Below, in pieces: positions 17,099 through 24,302 of a stretch of DNA of 64,000 nucleotides. The DNA comes from Hymenobacter polaris. Lineage in GTDB: Bacteria > Bacteroidota > Bacteroidia > Cytophagales > Hymenobacteraceae. How positions within the stretch are numbered: position 1 is the stretch's first letter; each line of letters begins with the position of its first letter. The notes beneath the pieces are model-generated. The model worked only from the letters and a program-made list of their open reading frames with translations. It was not told the DNA's origin and did not search any database. The position numbers were made by a program, and so were the translations under genes. Location: positions 1,798,001 to 1,862,000 of the forward strand of contig NZ_JABBGH010000001.1 of NCBI RefSeq assembly GCF_012927305.1, given 5' to 3'.

Positions 17099-19636
17099 AT
17101 GAAGCCTTCTTTACTGTTAGCTACATTTTTAGGAGCCAGCGGCTTGGCCGCGGCGCAAAACGCCGCCCCGGCCGGCAGCCCGCCGGCCGCGCGCCCCGAG
17201 GCCAAGCCGGCCGCCACGCTCGGCGCCATCACGCAGGGCCTGCGCAAGTCGGATGGCTTCTTCCCGTTTTACTACGACGAGAAAACCGGCAAGGTGTACC
17301 TGGAAGTCAGTCGCTTCGACCAGGACTTTCTGTATTTCAGCTCCTTGGCCGATGGCGTGGGCCTAGGGGGCCCCGAGCGCGGGCAGGGCGCGGCGGCGGC
17401 GGTTCGGTTCACTAAGGTAGGCCCCAAGGTGTTTCTGGTCGAGCCCAACTTCGCCTACCGCGCCTCGGGCGGCGCCGACGCGCAGTGGGCGGTAGAAAGC
17501 TCATTTGCCAAGTCCATCATTTGGGGCTTCGTGCCGGTGGCCACCGAGGGCAACCGCGTGCTGCTCGATTTGACGCCCTTTTTGGTGCGCGACAGCCAGA
17601 AGCTGGCCGAGCAGCTGGGCGGCAGCAACTTCGTGGGCCTAGGGGGCGGCCCGCGCACCGGCGGGCCCACCGCACCCTACCGCTTCGACGAGTCGCGCTC
17701 GGCCGTGTACCCCGAGCGCACCCGCAACTTCCCCAAGAACAGCGAGTTTGAGGCGATGGTGACCTTCACGGGTGGGCCGGTGGCGGCGAGCTGGGGCTTT
17801 GGCGGCGAGAGCGGCCAGGCGCCCGACCCCAACGCCATTACCGTGCACCTGCACCAGTCGTTTGTGGAGCTGCCGGGGCCGGGCTTCGAGATGCGGCCCT
17901 TCGACCCGCGCTCGGGCTTCAACGCCTTTAGCTACCAGGATTTTTCGGCCCCCATGGAGGCGCCACTGCTGCAGCGCTTCACCCGCCGCCATCGCCTGGC
18001 CAAGAAGCACCCCGGCGCCCAGCTGAGCGACCCCGTCGAGCCCATCGTGTACTACGTAGACCGCGGCGCCCCGCCCGACGTGAAGCAGGCGCTCATCGAG
18101 GGTGGCAGCTGGTGGAACCAGGCGTTTGAGGCGGCCGGCTACCGCAACGCGTTCATCGTGAAGGAGCTGCCGGCCGACGCCGACCCCATGGACATTCGCT
18201 ACAACGTGGTGAACTGGGTGGACCGCGCCGGCAACCCGAGGGCGTTTTCCTACGGCATGTCGTACAGCGACCCGCGCACCGGCGAGATTATCAAGGGCGT
18301 GGTAACCCTGGGCTCGGACCGCCACCGCCAGGACTACCTGCTGGCCGAGGGCCTGCTGCAACCCTACAAAAACGGCCAGCCGGCCCCGGCCGCCCTGCGC
18401 GAGCTGGCGCTGGCCCGCATCCGCCAGCTGTCGGCCCACGAGATTGGGCACACCCTGGGGCTGTTTCACAACTTTGCCGCCAGCGTGCGCGACCGCAGCT
18501 CGGTCATGGACTACCCGTTTCCGCGCATCGTGCTGAAGCCCGACGGCACCCTCGACGTGCGCCAGGCCTACGCCACGGGCATCGGCAGCTGGGACAAGCG
18601 CGCCATTTTGTGGGGCTACCAGGACTTTCCGAAGGGCACCGACGAGGCGGCGGGCCTAGGGGCCATTATGCGCGAAACCTTGGCCCAGGGCCATTTATTT
18701 GCCTACGACCCTACTATTACCCTGCACCCGCTCTCGAGCCAGTGGGACGACGGCGCCGACCCCGTAGCCCAGCTCACGCAGCTGATGACCGTGCGGCGCC
18801 ACGTGCTCGACACGTTTTCGGACAACGCCGTGCCGGCCGGCGCGCCGCTGGCTACGCTGCAAGAAGTGCTGGTGCCCATGTACTTGCTGCACCGCTACCA
18901 GGTGGTGGCCACGGCCAAAACCCTAGGGGGTCTCTACTTCACGCCCGCCGTGAAGGGCGACGGGCAGGTGCCTACCCGCCTGGTGCCGCCCGCCGACCAA
19001 GCCCGCGCCCTGCAGGCCCTGCTAGCCACCCTCACCCCGGCCGCGCTGGCGCTGCCCGAGAAGCTGCTGGCGCAAATACCCCCTAGGCCCGCCGGCTACC
19101 CCAGCACCCTGGAGCTGTTTGGCAGCCGCACCGGCATCGCCTTTGACCCGCTGGCCGCCGCCGAAGCCGCCGCCAGCCCCACCGTAGCCGCCCTGCTCGA
19201 CCCCGCCCGCGCCGCCCGCCTGCTTGAGTACCACGCCCGCGACGCCCAGCAGCCCGGCTTCCTGCCGGTGGTTGACCAGCTACTTGCCCAAACCTGGAAA
19301 GCCCCCTTGCCGGCCGGCTACGCAGGCGAGTTGCAAGTGGTCGTCAACAACCTCGTGCTTAACAACCTGCTGCAACTAGCTGCTACTCCCAGCGCCTCGG
19401 AAGGCGTGCGGGGCGAGTGCCTGCTGGCCGTGGCCGACCTCAAGCAGCACCTCACCGCCCACCTGCCCGCGGCCGCCCCGCGCCAAAAAGCCAGCCTGCT
19501 GTTTGGCTTGTCGCAAATCAATAAGTTCGAGGCCGACCCCAGCAAGTTTGTGCCCGCCCCCACCCTAGGGGTGCCACCCGGCGCGCCCATCGGCGAGCCC
19601 GACCCGGATTTTCTGCACGATGAGGTAATGCGCTAG
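17099..19636 (+). CDS. Secreted zinc-dependent metalloprotease (DUF5117/DUF4953 type)
   Basis: An 845-residue secreted protein. The ATG at 17099 gives a signal peptide ending AAAQ; upstream frame to 17021 lacks one. An N-terminal DUF5117-like domain (FFPFYYDEKTGKVYLE) is followed by a gluzincin/metzincin-like catalytic region with HEIGHTLGLFHN, the first His at about residue 447, matching HExxHTLGxxHN with a third zinc ligand. SSVMDYPFPR supplies the Met-turn-like motif. A long C-terminal helical part completes it. Such proteases are common periplasmic or exported enzymes in Bacteroidota; substrate unknown. Confidence 0.9.
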   Translation: MKPSLLLATFLGASGLAAAQNAAPAGSPPAARPEAKPAATLGAITQGLRKSDGFFPFYYDEKTGKVYLEVSRFDQDFLYFSSLADGVGLGGPERGQGAAAAVRFTKVGPKVFLVEPNFAYRASGGADAQWAVESSFAKSIIWGFVPVATEGNRVLLDLTPFLVRDSQKLAEQLGGSNFVGLGGGPRTGGPTAPYRFDESRSAVYPERTRNFPKNSEFEAMVTFTGGPVAASWGFGGESGQAPDPNAITVHLHQSFVELPGPGFEMRPFDPRSGFNAFSYQDFSAPMEAPLLQRFTRRHRLAKKHPGAQLSDPVEPIVYYVDRGAPPDVKQALIEGGSWWNQAFEAAGYRNAFIVKELPADADPMDIRYNVVNWVDRAGNPRAFSYGMSYSDPRTGEIIKGVVTLGSDRHRQDYLLAEGLLQPYKNGQPAPAALRELALARIRQLSAHEIGHTLGLFHNFAASVRDRSSVMDYPFPRIVLKPDGTLDVRQAYATGIGSWDKRAILWGYQDFPKGTDEAAGLGAIMRETLAQGHLFAYDPTITLHPLSSQWDDGADPVAQLTQLMTVRRHVLDTFSDNAVPAGAPLATLQEVLVPMYLLHRYQVVATAKTLGGLYFTPAVKGDGQVPTRLVPPADQARALQALLATLTPAALALPEKLLAQIPPRPAGYPSTLELFGSRTGIAFDPLAAAEAAASPTVAALLDPARAARLLEYHARDAQQPGFLPVVDQLLAQTWKAPLPAGYAGELQVVVNNLVLNNLLQLAATPSASEGVRGECLLAVADLKQHLTAHLPAAAPRQKASLLFGLSQINKFEADPSKFVPAPTLGVPPGAPIGEPDPDFLHDEVMR

Positions 19637-19685
19637 CTACTAGGCCAGAGGGCTCATGGTCCTACCTTCGCTGAAAACCCGCGCC

Positions 19686-20114
19686 ATGCCCACTGCCACT
19701 CAGGATATTCTGCTTTACCAGTCGCCCGACGGGCAAATCCGCCTCGACGTACAGCTCGACCACGACACCGTTTGGCTGACGCAGGCGCAGCTGACAGAGT
19801 TGTTTGAAACTACCAAACAGAACGTTAGCTTACACATTCGCAATATTTTTAAGGAAGGCGAATTGGAGGAAGCTATAAGTGTCAAGGAATCCTTGACACT
19901 TATTCCTGACGGGCGAGAGTATAGCATTAAGCACTACAACCTCGATGTGATTATCTCGGTGGGCTACCGGGTGAAGTCCAAGCGCGGCACCAATTTTCGG
20001 CAGTGGGCCACGCAGGTACTGCGGCAATATTTGGTGCAAGGCTACGCGCTGAATGAGCAGCGCCTGCGCCAAAGCCAGCGCCAACTGACCGACCTCAAGC
20101 GCTGCTTAGTGTAG
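19686..20114 (+). pseudogene. RhuM-like virulence protein, truncated
   Basis: Residues 1-142 match the N-terminal half of RhuM-family proteins: VWLTQAQLTELFETTKQNVS, then HIRNIFKEGEL, then YNLDVIISVGYRVKSKRGTNFRQWA. Full-length members are roughly 330 residues. Here translation ends at a TAG at 20112; the same frame continues LQAEVATNQ and then runs into a repeat element at 20142, so the 3' half was lost, probably on insertion of or recombination at that repeat. RhuM proteins often sit near mobile elements or restriction systems; none is intact here. Confidence 0.8.
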
Positions 20115-20141
20115 CTGCAAGCTGAGGTAGCCACCAACCAG

Positions 20142-20334
20142 AACCGCAGATTTAACGGATTTCGGAGATACGCCCGCTACGCGGGCTGGCTACGCACATG
20201 GCACCTAGAGTAGCTTTAGCCAGTAAGAATACCCTAGGGCCTTAGGGTTAGCGCAGCCACCTGCCACCCCCGTGTAGTCAGCCCACGTAGCGGACGTATC
20301 TCCGAAATCCGTTAAATCCGTTAAATCTGCGGTT
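20142..20334. repeat. Second repeat family: inverted pair of AACCGCAGATTTAACGG elements
   Basis: The left end (AACCGCAGATTTAACGGATT, then GAGATACGCCCGCTACGC) reappears inverted at the right end (GTATCTCCGAAATCC...AAATCTGCGGTT, to 20334), ~100 bp apart. A single related copy lies at 51043. The left end overwrites the truncated rhuM-like gene; the right end reaches the promoter of the phosphatase gene. Confidence 0.85.
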
Positions 20335-20341
20335 AGCTTTG
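20334..20341 (+). promoter_or_regulatory. -7 element TAGCTTTG immediately before the Ppx/GppA start
   Basis: Exact TAnnTTTG match ending five bases before the ATG at 20346. A transcript from it would begin at or next to the start codon, i.e. leaderless. Its first base belongs to the repeat element end. Confidence 0.5.
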
Positions 20342-20345
20342 CAAA

Positions 20346-21320
20346 ATGGAGTATCAGCTTGCCAAGCTCGCCGTAGTCGATATCGGCTCCAATGCCGTGC
20401 GCTGCCAGATTTCGGCGGTGCTTTTTTTTAATGGGCGCTACCGCCTCAAGCGCATCGAGTACGTGCGCTATCCCATGCGCCTCGGGGAGGACGTATTTGC
20501 CAACGGTGAAATCACGCCGCGCAAGGCCGATAAGTTCGTCAAGTTTCTGCAGGCGCTCAAGCTGCTGATGGAGGTGCACGAGGTGGCGCACCACCTGATT
20601 TGCGCCACCTCGGCCATGCGCACGGCCGCCAACGGCGCCGCCGTGGCCGAGCGCGTGAAGCAGGAGCTGGGCCTTGATATTCAGGTGATTGATGGACAGG
20701 CCGAGGCCGCCTACATCAACCGCGTTATTGAGCACCTGCTGGAAGACAACCGCCACTACCTGCACATCGACGTGGGCGGCGGCAGCACCGAGTTCAACAT
20801 CTACCACGACCGGCGCAAGGTGGCCGCGCAGTCATTCGAGATTGGCTCCATCCGGCGGATGCAGCAGGAAGAGCGGGGCCGCACGGTGGAAGAAATGAAC
20901 GGCCTGTGGCAGCGCATGGAAGCCTGGGTGCGCGACAACGCTCGTCGCTACCACGTCACGCGCGCCATCGGCACGGGCGGCAACATCGGCAAGCTCTTTA
21001 GCATGTCGGGCACCACGCCGGGCAAGCCCATCACCCGCCGCCGCGTCAGCGCCCTGCTCGACCGGCTCAGCAACCTCAGCATGAGCGAGCGCGTGAACGT
21101 GGCTATGCTCAACCCCGACCGGGCCGACGTGATTGTGCCCGCCGGTCACATCTACCTTTCGGCTATGCAGTGGGCCGGCGTGCACAACATGCTGGTGCCC
21201 GACATCGGCCTCAAAGATGGCATGATGCAAGCCCTGTTCGAGCAGTACTTCGACGAGTTCAGCCCCACCCACCCAGCCGTGAAGCCCGTGGCCGACGTGG
21301 AGAACCGCCCGGAAATGTGA
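20346..21320 (+). CDS. Exopolyphosphatase / guanosine pentaphosphatase (Ppx/GppA family)
   Basis: A 324-residue member of the ASKHA-fold Ppx/GppA family, which removes terminal phosphate from polyphosphate or converts pppGpp to ppGpp. Visible motifs are the phosphate-1 loop VVDIGSNAVRCQI at the N-terminus, the phosphate-2 loop DVGGGSTEFNIY near residue 142, and the IGTGGNIGKL loop near 212. It has the short, two-domain form without the C-terminal HD-like extension. A polyphosphate kinase gene lies in the same window at 48697, but the two are 27 kb apart, so co-regulation is not indicated. Confidence 0.92.
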   Translation: MEYQLAKLAVVDIGSNAVRCQISAVLFFNGRYRLKRIEYVRYPMRLGEDVFANGEITPRKADKFVKFLQALKLLMEVHEVAHHLICATSAMRTAANGAAVAERVKQELGLDIQVIDGQAEAAYINRVIEHLLEDNRHYLHIDVGGGSTEFNIYHDRRKVAAQSFEIGSIRRMQQEERGRTVEEMNGLWQRMEAWVRDNARRYHVTRAIGTGGNIGKLFSMSGTTPGKPITRRRVSALLDRLSNLSMSERVNVAMLNPDRADVIVPAGHIYLSAMQWAGVHNMLVPDIGLKDGMMQALFEQYFDEFSPTHPAVKPVADVENRPEM

Positions 21321-21648
21321 CCGCGGCTTTAGCGTGGGTCGGGAGCGTGGTGCAGAGTTACGCTGTATATAGTTTTTTACATCTTAGAAACGGTTGTGGC
21401 TGTTGCAGAACTCAGGCTGGGTGTGGACTTAGCTAGCAAACGGACTCGCCGAAGCTTAGAGGTTCCTATGTTTGGGCCGCGGCTTAAACTTAAGACCCTC
21501 TAAGGCAAAGTAGTGTGGCGCGGTTGCTTCGTAGTGGGCAATGGCGCGCTACTTCTCGCTGCATAGGAAGTACTCGTAGCAGGCTAAAATCCGTTTTTTA
21601 GAGTTAATACCCTTTTGTATAGCTCTTTATACGGATTTATACGGCGTT
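21321..21648. other. Intergenic region between phosphatase gene and T6SS locus
   Basis: No convincing gene. The minus strand at about 21470-21590 has a short protein-like stretch (RAIAHYEATAPHYFALEG) interrupted by stops, possibly a remnant of an unidentified gene. The region is AT-richer toward the hairpin at 21649. Confidence 0.4.
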
Positions 21649-21712
21649 GATAGTCGTAAACAAAAGGGCCTTGCTAGATGAATCTAACAAGGCCCTTTTG
21701 TTTACGACTATC
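21649..21712. terminator. Perfect 25-bp inverted repeat at the end of the tssB-tssC-tssD operon
   Basis: Left arm 21649-21673 and right arm 21688-21712 are exact complements with a 14-base loop. It begins 10 bp past the tssD stop on the minus strand, so it is well placed as the operon terminator or a 3' stabilising stem. There is no strong U-run on either side. Confidence 0.65.
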
Positions 21713-21721
21713 AAAAATAAG

Positions 21722-22123
21722 CTATACCCACTTGTTGTCGAGCGTAGCGCCGTTCACGTCAATCTTGTTTGCCGAGATAACTAGGCTCAGCGTCATAGAA
21801 GCTTGGGTCTGGTCGCCGCGCGCATCAAAGTTCTCAGTATAGCTTACGCAGTAAGCTTCTTTGAAATCAATTTCTTTCATCTTCGAATCCTGGTCAGCCC
21901 GCTTGAAGACAATCTTACCATCGGCTCGTTTGTAAGGGTCTAGCATCCAGCTAATAAGCTTAGTGCTATCCGTCGAAACAATGGTGCACTTAATGGTGCC
22001 GCCTTGCACTACTGACGAAGGCCGTCCCTTATCATCGGTGGTCTGGTTGAAGGAGTAGTTGCAACTTACTACTTCGCATTCTTCGCTGCCTGCGGCGCTG
22101 AAAACTGCACTAAAAGAAGCCAT
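21722..22123 (-). CDS. tssD: T6SS tube protein TssD (Hcp)
   Basis: A 133-residue Hcp protein that stacks as hexamers into the inner tube of the T6SS. It has the Bacteroidota-type TssD form: start MASFSAVF, core YSFNQTTDDKGRPSS, late DFKEAYCVSYTENFDARG, C-terminal DNKWV. It is the last gene of a tssB-tssC-tssD run on the minus strand and has its own -7 element at 22178, fitting the need for far more tube than sheath. It has no C-terminal extension, unlike the Hcp proteins at 26893 and 28520, so it is the likely main structural tube subunit. Confidence 0.92.
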   Translation of the reverse strand: MASFSAVFSAAGSEECEVVSCNYSFNQTTDDKGRPSSVVQGGTIKCTIVSTDSTKLISWMLDPYKRADGKIVFKRADQDSKMKEIDFKEAYCVSYTENFDARGDQTQASMTLSLVISANKIDVNGATLDNKWV

Positions 22124-22177
22124 AGTGAAAAGGAAAAGGGTGGTAAAAAATGAGTTGGCTAAGCGCTACTGCCTAGC

Positions 22178-22185
22178 CAAAGGTA
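22178..22185 (-). promoter_or_regulatory. -7 element TACCTTTG for tssD
   Basis: Exact TAnnTTTG match on the minus strand, 54 bp upstream of the tssD start, in the tssC-tssD gap. It suggests separate, extra transcription of the tube gene. Confidence 0.55.
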
Positions 22186-22215
22186 AGACTACTAGCTAAT
22201 AAGCATACGGTTGAG

Positions 22216-23586
22216 CTATTGCTGAGCGTACTCAGCGTTCCAGTCGCGTTCGGGGTTGTCGGGGTCGTCTCCTTTGGTGCCGTCCAGCGATACGAGGAAG
22301 GTTTTGGCTGGGAAGTAAGGCACCATGTGGATGTCGAGCAGAATTCGGTCTTTCTGGTCGGGGTCGCGCTCAAACTTCTTGATGGAGAATTTCTCTATTA
22401 GTTTGCCCGGCCCGGCAATACTGTCCAGGAAGCGCACAATCTGTCCTTGAATGTCCATGCGCATGTTGTGGTCCCAGTTTTCGAAAGCGCGGCGGTTCAG
22501 AAAATCAATCAACACTTTGGTCACGTAGTCGAACACGCGCACTACCGAGTAGGTCTGCAAACCTATGTTGTCGCCGTTGAACAGCGTTTTGGCCGAGAAA
22601 GCCATGACGCGGCCGTACTCGTTGACCATCGGCACGAGGCCAATTTTTTCGAGGTTGGAAATCTCGCTTTTTCGCAACGGAAACTTAACTCCATCAACCT
22701 CGCTGAGCGTGCCGTGCTTGCGGCCCGCCGTGACCTGCGAGGCCAGCGTGGCGTAGATGCGGCCCGCCAGCGCCGATGACGGTGGCACGAACAAATCCTC
22801 TTCCTCCCCGATTTCTTCGAGCTTGCCGCGGCCTACCAACCAGTTAGCTGTCATGATGACGTTCGACTTGTGCGCGTCGGCGCCCGTCAGGTTGGCCTCC
22901 TCAAACAGCTCAATCACATCTTCGGGCGTGTCGTAGTGCTCGAAGTCGGTGACCATCATCACCTTATTCTTGTGAGCAATTTTGCTCCATTTGTCAAGCA
23001 CTTTGTTCGAGCCTAGGTAGCCTGGCACCACCAGCAGCGAGTAGTTGTCGCGCAGGTCGAGGCGGTCGTAGTTTTGCTCCAATTCTTCCGACACCGCGTC
23101 GATAAACGTGGTATTGTCTAGGTCTTGCAGCTGGTCTTTATCGGCGTTCAGGACGGAGATGTTCTTTACTTCGTCTAGGTCCGTATTTTTAAAGAAAAGC
23201 GCCACCGAGCGGTAAGCCTGCTCTAGCTCATGGGTAGCTTCCACGGCAGAGCGCAGGTTATCGGTGAGCTGCTGCTCGGTCGATTCAACGCGTTGCTGGC
23301 CTTTTTCAACGGCATCGGCTACCGACTCGCTCTCACTCAATAGCTTGTGCCACAGACTCAGGCGTTTTTTGAGCTGCTGGCGGTCGGTCTTTTTGCCGTC
23401 TTCTGACAGAAATATCTTTTTGCGCGCTTTCTTCTCGGGGTTGAGGTTGGAAGCCCCGTCGATGGTAGTTTCCAGCAAATCGAAGCCCCCGACTTTGAGC
23501 AGGGCTTGCGTGCTTTGTTCGAGGGAAGGAGCTGCTTCGCGCGACCGGTAGCCGGTGGCGGCGGCATCTTGCTGTTCGAGCGCCAT
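22216..23586 (-). CDS. tssC: T6SS contractile sheath large subunit TssC
   Basis: A 456-residue TssC that with TssB forms the contractile sheath in the cytoplasm. The family features are visible: YRSVALFFKNTDLDEV near residue 130, a DNYSLLVVPGYLG segment, the conserved SSALAGRIYA region near 275, and the C-terminal FPAKTFLVSLDG with an acidic end. It belongs to the Bacteroidota subtype-iii version, whose first ~130 residues are a charged helical extension. tssB lies 43 bp upstream and tssD 92 bp downstream. Confidence 0.93.
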   Translation of the reverse strand: MALEQQDAAATGYRSREAAPSLEQSTQALLKVGGFDLLETTIDGASNLNPEKKARKKIFLSEDGKKTDRQQLKKRLSLWHKLLSESESVADAVEKGQQRVESTEQQLTDNLRSAVEATHELEQAYRSVALFFKNTDLDEVKNISVLNADKDQLQDLDNTTFIDAVSEELEQNYDRLDLRDNYSLLVVPGYLGSNKVLDKWSKIAHKNKVMMVTDFEHYDTPEDVIELFEEANLTGADAHKSNVIMTANWLVGRGKLEEIGEEEDLFVPPSSALAGRIYATLASQVTAGRKHGTLSEVDGVKFPLRKSEISNLEKIGLVPMVNEYGRVMAFSAKTLFNGDNIGLQTYSVVRVFDYVTKVLIDFLNRRAFENWDHNMRMDIQGQIVRFLDSIAGPGKLIEKFSIKKFERDPDQKDRILLDIHMVPYFPAKTFLVSLDGTKGDDPDNPERDWNAEYAQQ

Positions 23587-23629
23587 AAGGGAAAAGGAAG
23601 CAGAAAAGCGAAAAAAAGGAGCGTAGGCC

Positions 23630-24076
23630 CTAGGCCAGCTCGTCCATCATGGCCTGAATGGCACTGAGAAAAGCCGCCTTGGTTTCGGGGTTTTCCAGCG
23701 CCGCCTTCAGGATTTTATTGGACTTGAGCTGCCGTAGCAGCTTGTTGAGGTCGTCGGTTTCGGCTGCTAGCCCCCGCAGAAAGTCGCTCTGGTTGATGAT
23801 ACCTTTTTTGCCAAAATCGCCGAGTGAGGCGAAGTGCAGCTTTTCGGGCACCACCGCGCCGTCGGCATCCTGAAATTCAACGGCCACTTCGGGCTTGAAA
23901 TGAGCAAAAACTGCCTCGGGGGTTTTGAGGCCTTCCACTATCTGTGGGCGCAGGGGTGTGGCGGTAGTAAGCTTCTGCACCAGCAGGGTGCGGTTGAGCG
24001 GAATGTCCGAAATTGCCTCGGAAGCATTGTCGAGCTTGCGCTCCTGGCCGCCGATGCCGTAGGAATACAGTGCCAT
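23630..24076 (-). CDS. tssB: T6SS contractile sheath small subunit TssB
   Basis: A 148-residue TssB. The start at 24076 (MALYSYGIGG) is chosen over an upstream ATG at 24130 that adds an untypical Arg/Leu-rich lead. The pattern ISDIPLNRTLLVQKLT, PEVAVEFQDADG, LHFASLGDFGKKGI and QLKSNKILKAALENPETKAAF is that of the small sheath subunit. It is first in a tssB-tssC-tssD operon and divergent from clpV, which recycles the contracted sheath that this protein helps build. Confidence 0.92.
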   Translation of the reverse strand: MALYSYGIGGQERKLDNASEAISDIPLNRTLLVQKLTTATPLRPQIVEGLKTPEAVFAHFKPEVAVEFQDADGAVVPEKLHFASLGDFGKKGIINQSDFLRGLAAETDDLNKLLRQLKSNKILKAALENPETKAAFLSAIQAMMDELA

Positions 24077-24302
24077 AAGGAAAAGGAATAATGCAGCTAA
24101 GTGCCGGAAAATATACGGCCTGCCGCGCAAACTACCATCTACTTAGGGGTTACGGCCGGGCTTGGCCGAAGGTTGAGAGTCAGTCTCACTTTCATGGAGC
24201 TACGACTTCGCCGCTAGCTAAGTGGCCGTTGTCCAGTATCCCTGCTTACTTGCGGGCCGTAGCTTGCTTCTTTCTTCTTTACGCCATTTTCTTTTTCCGC
24301 CC

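Noticed and set aside
21649..21712. Attachment site or mobile-element end at the T6SS border
   Set aside because: The inverted repeat has no second copy at the other border (47.2-48.6 kb) and its position just after tssD is explained by a 3' end stem.
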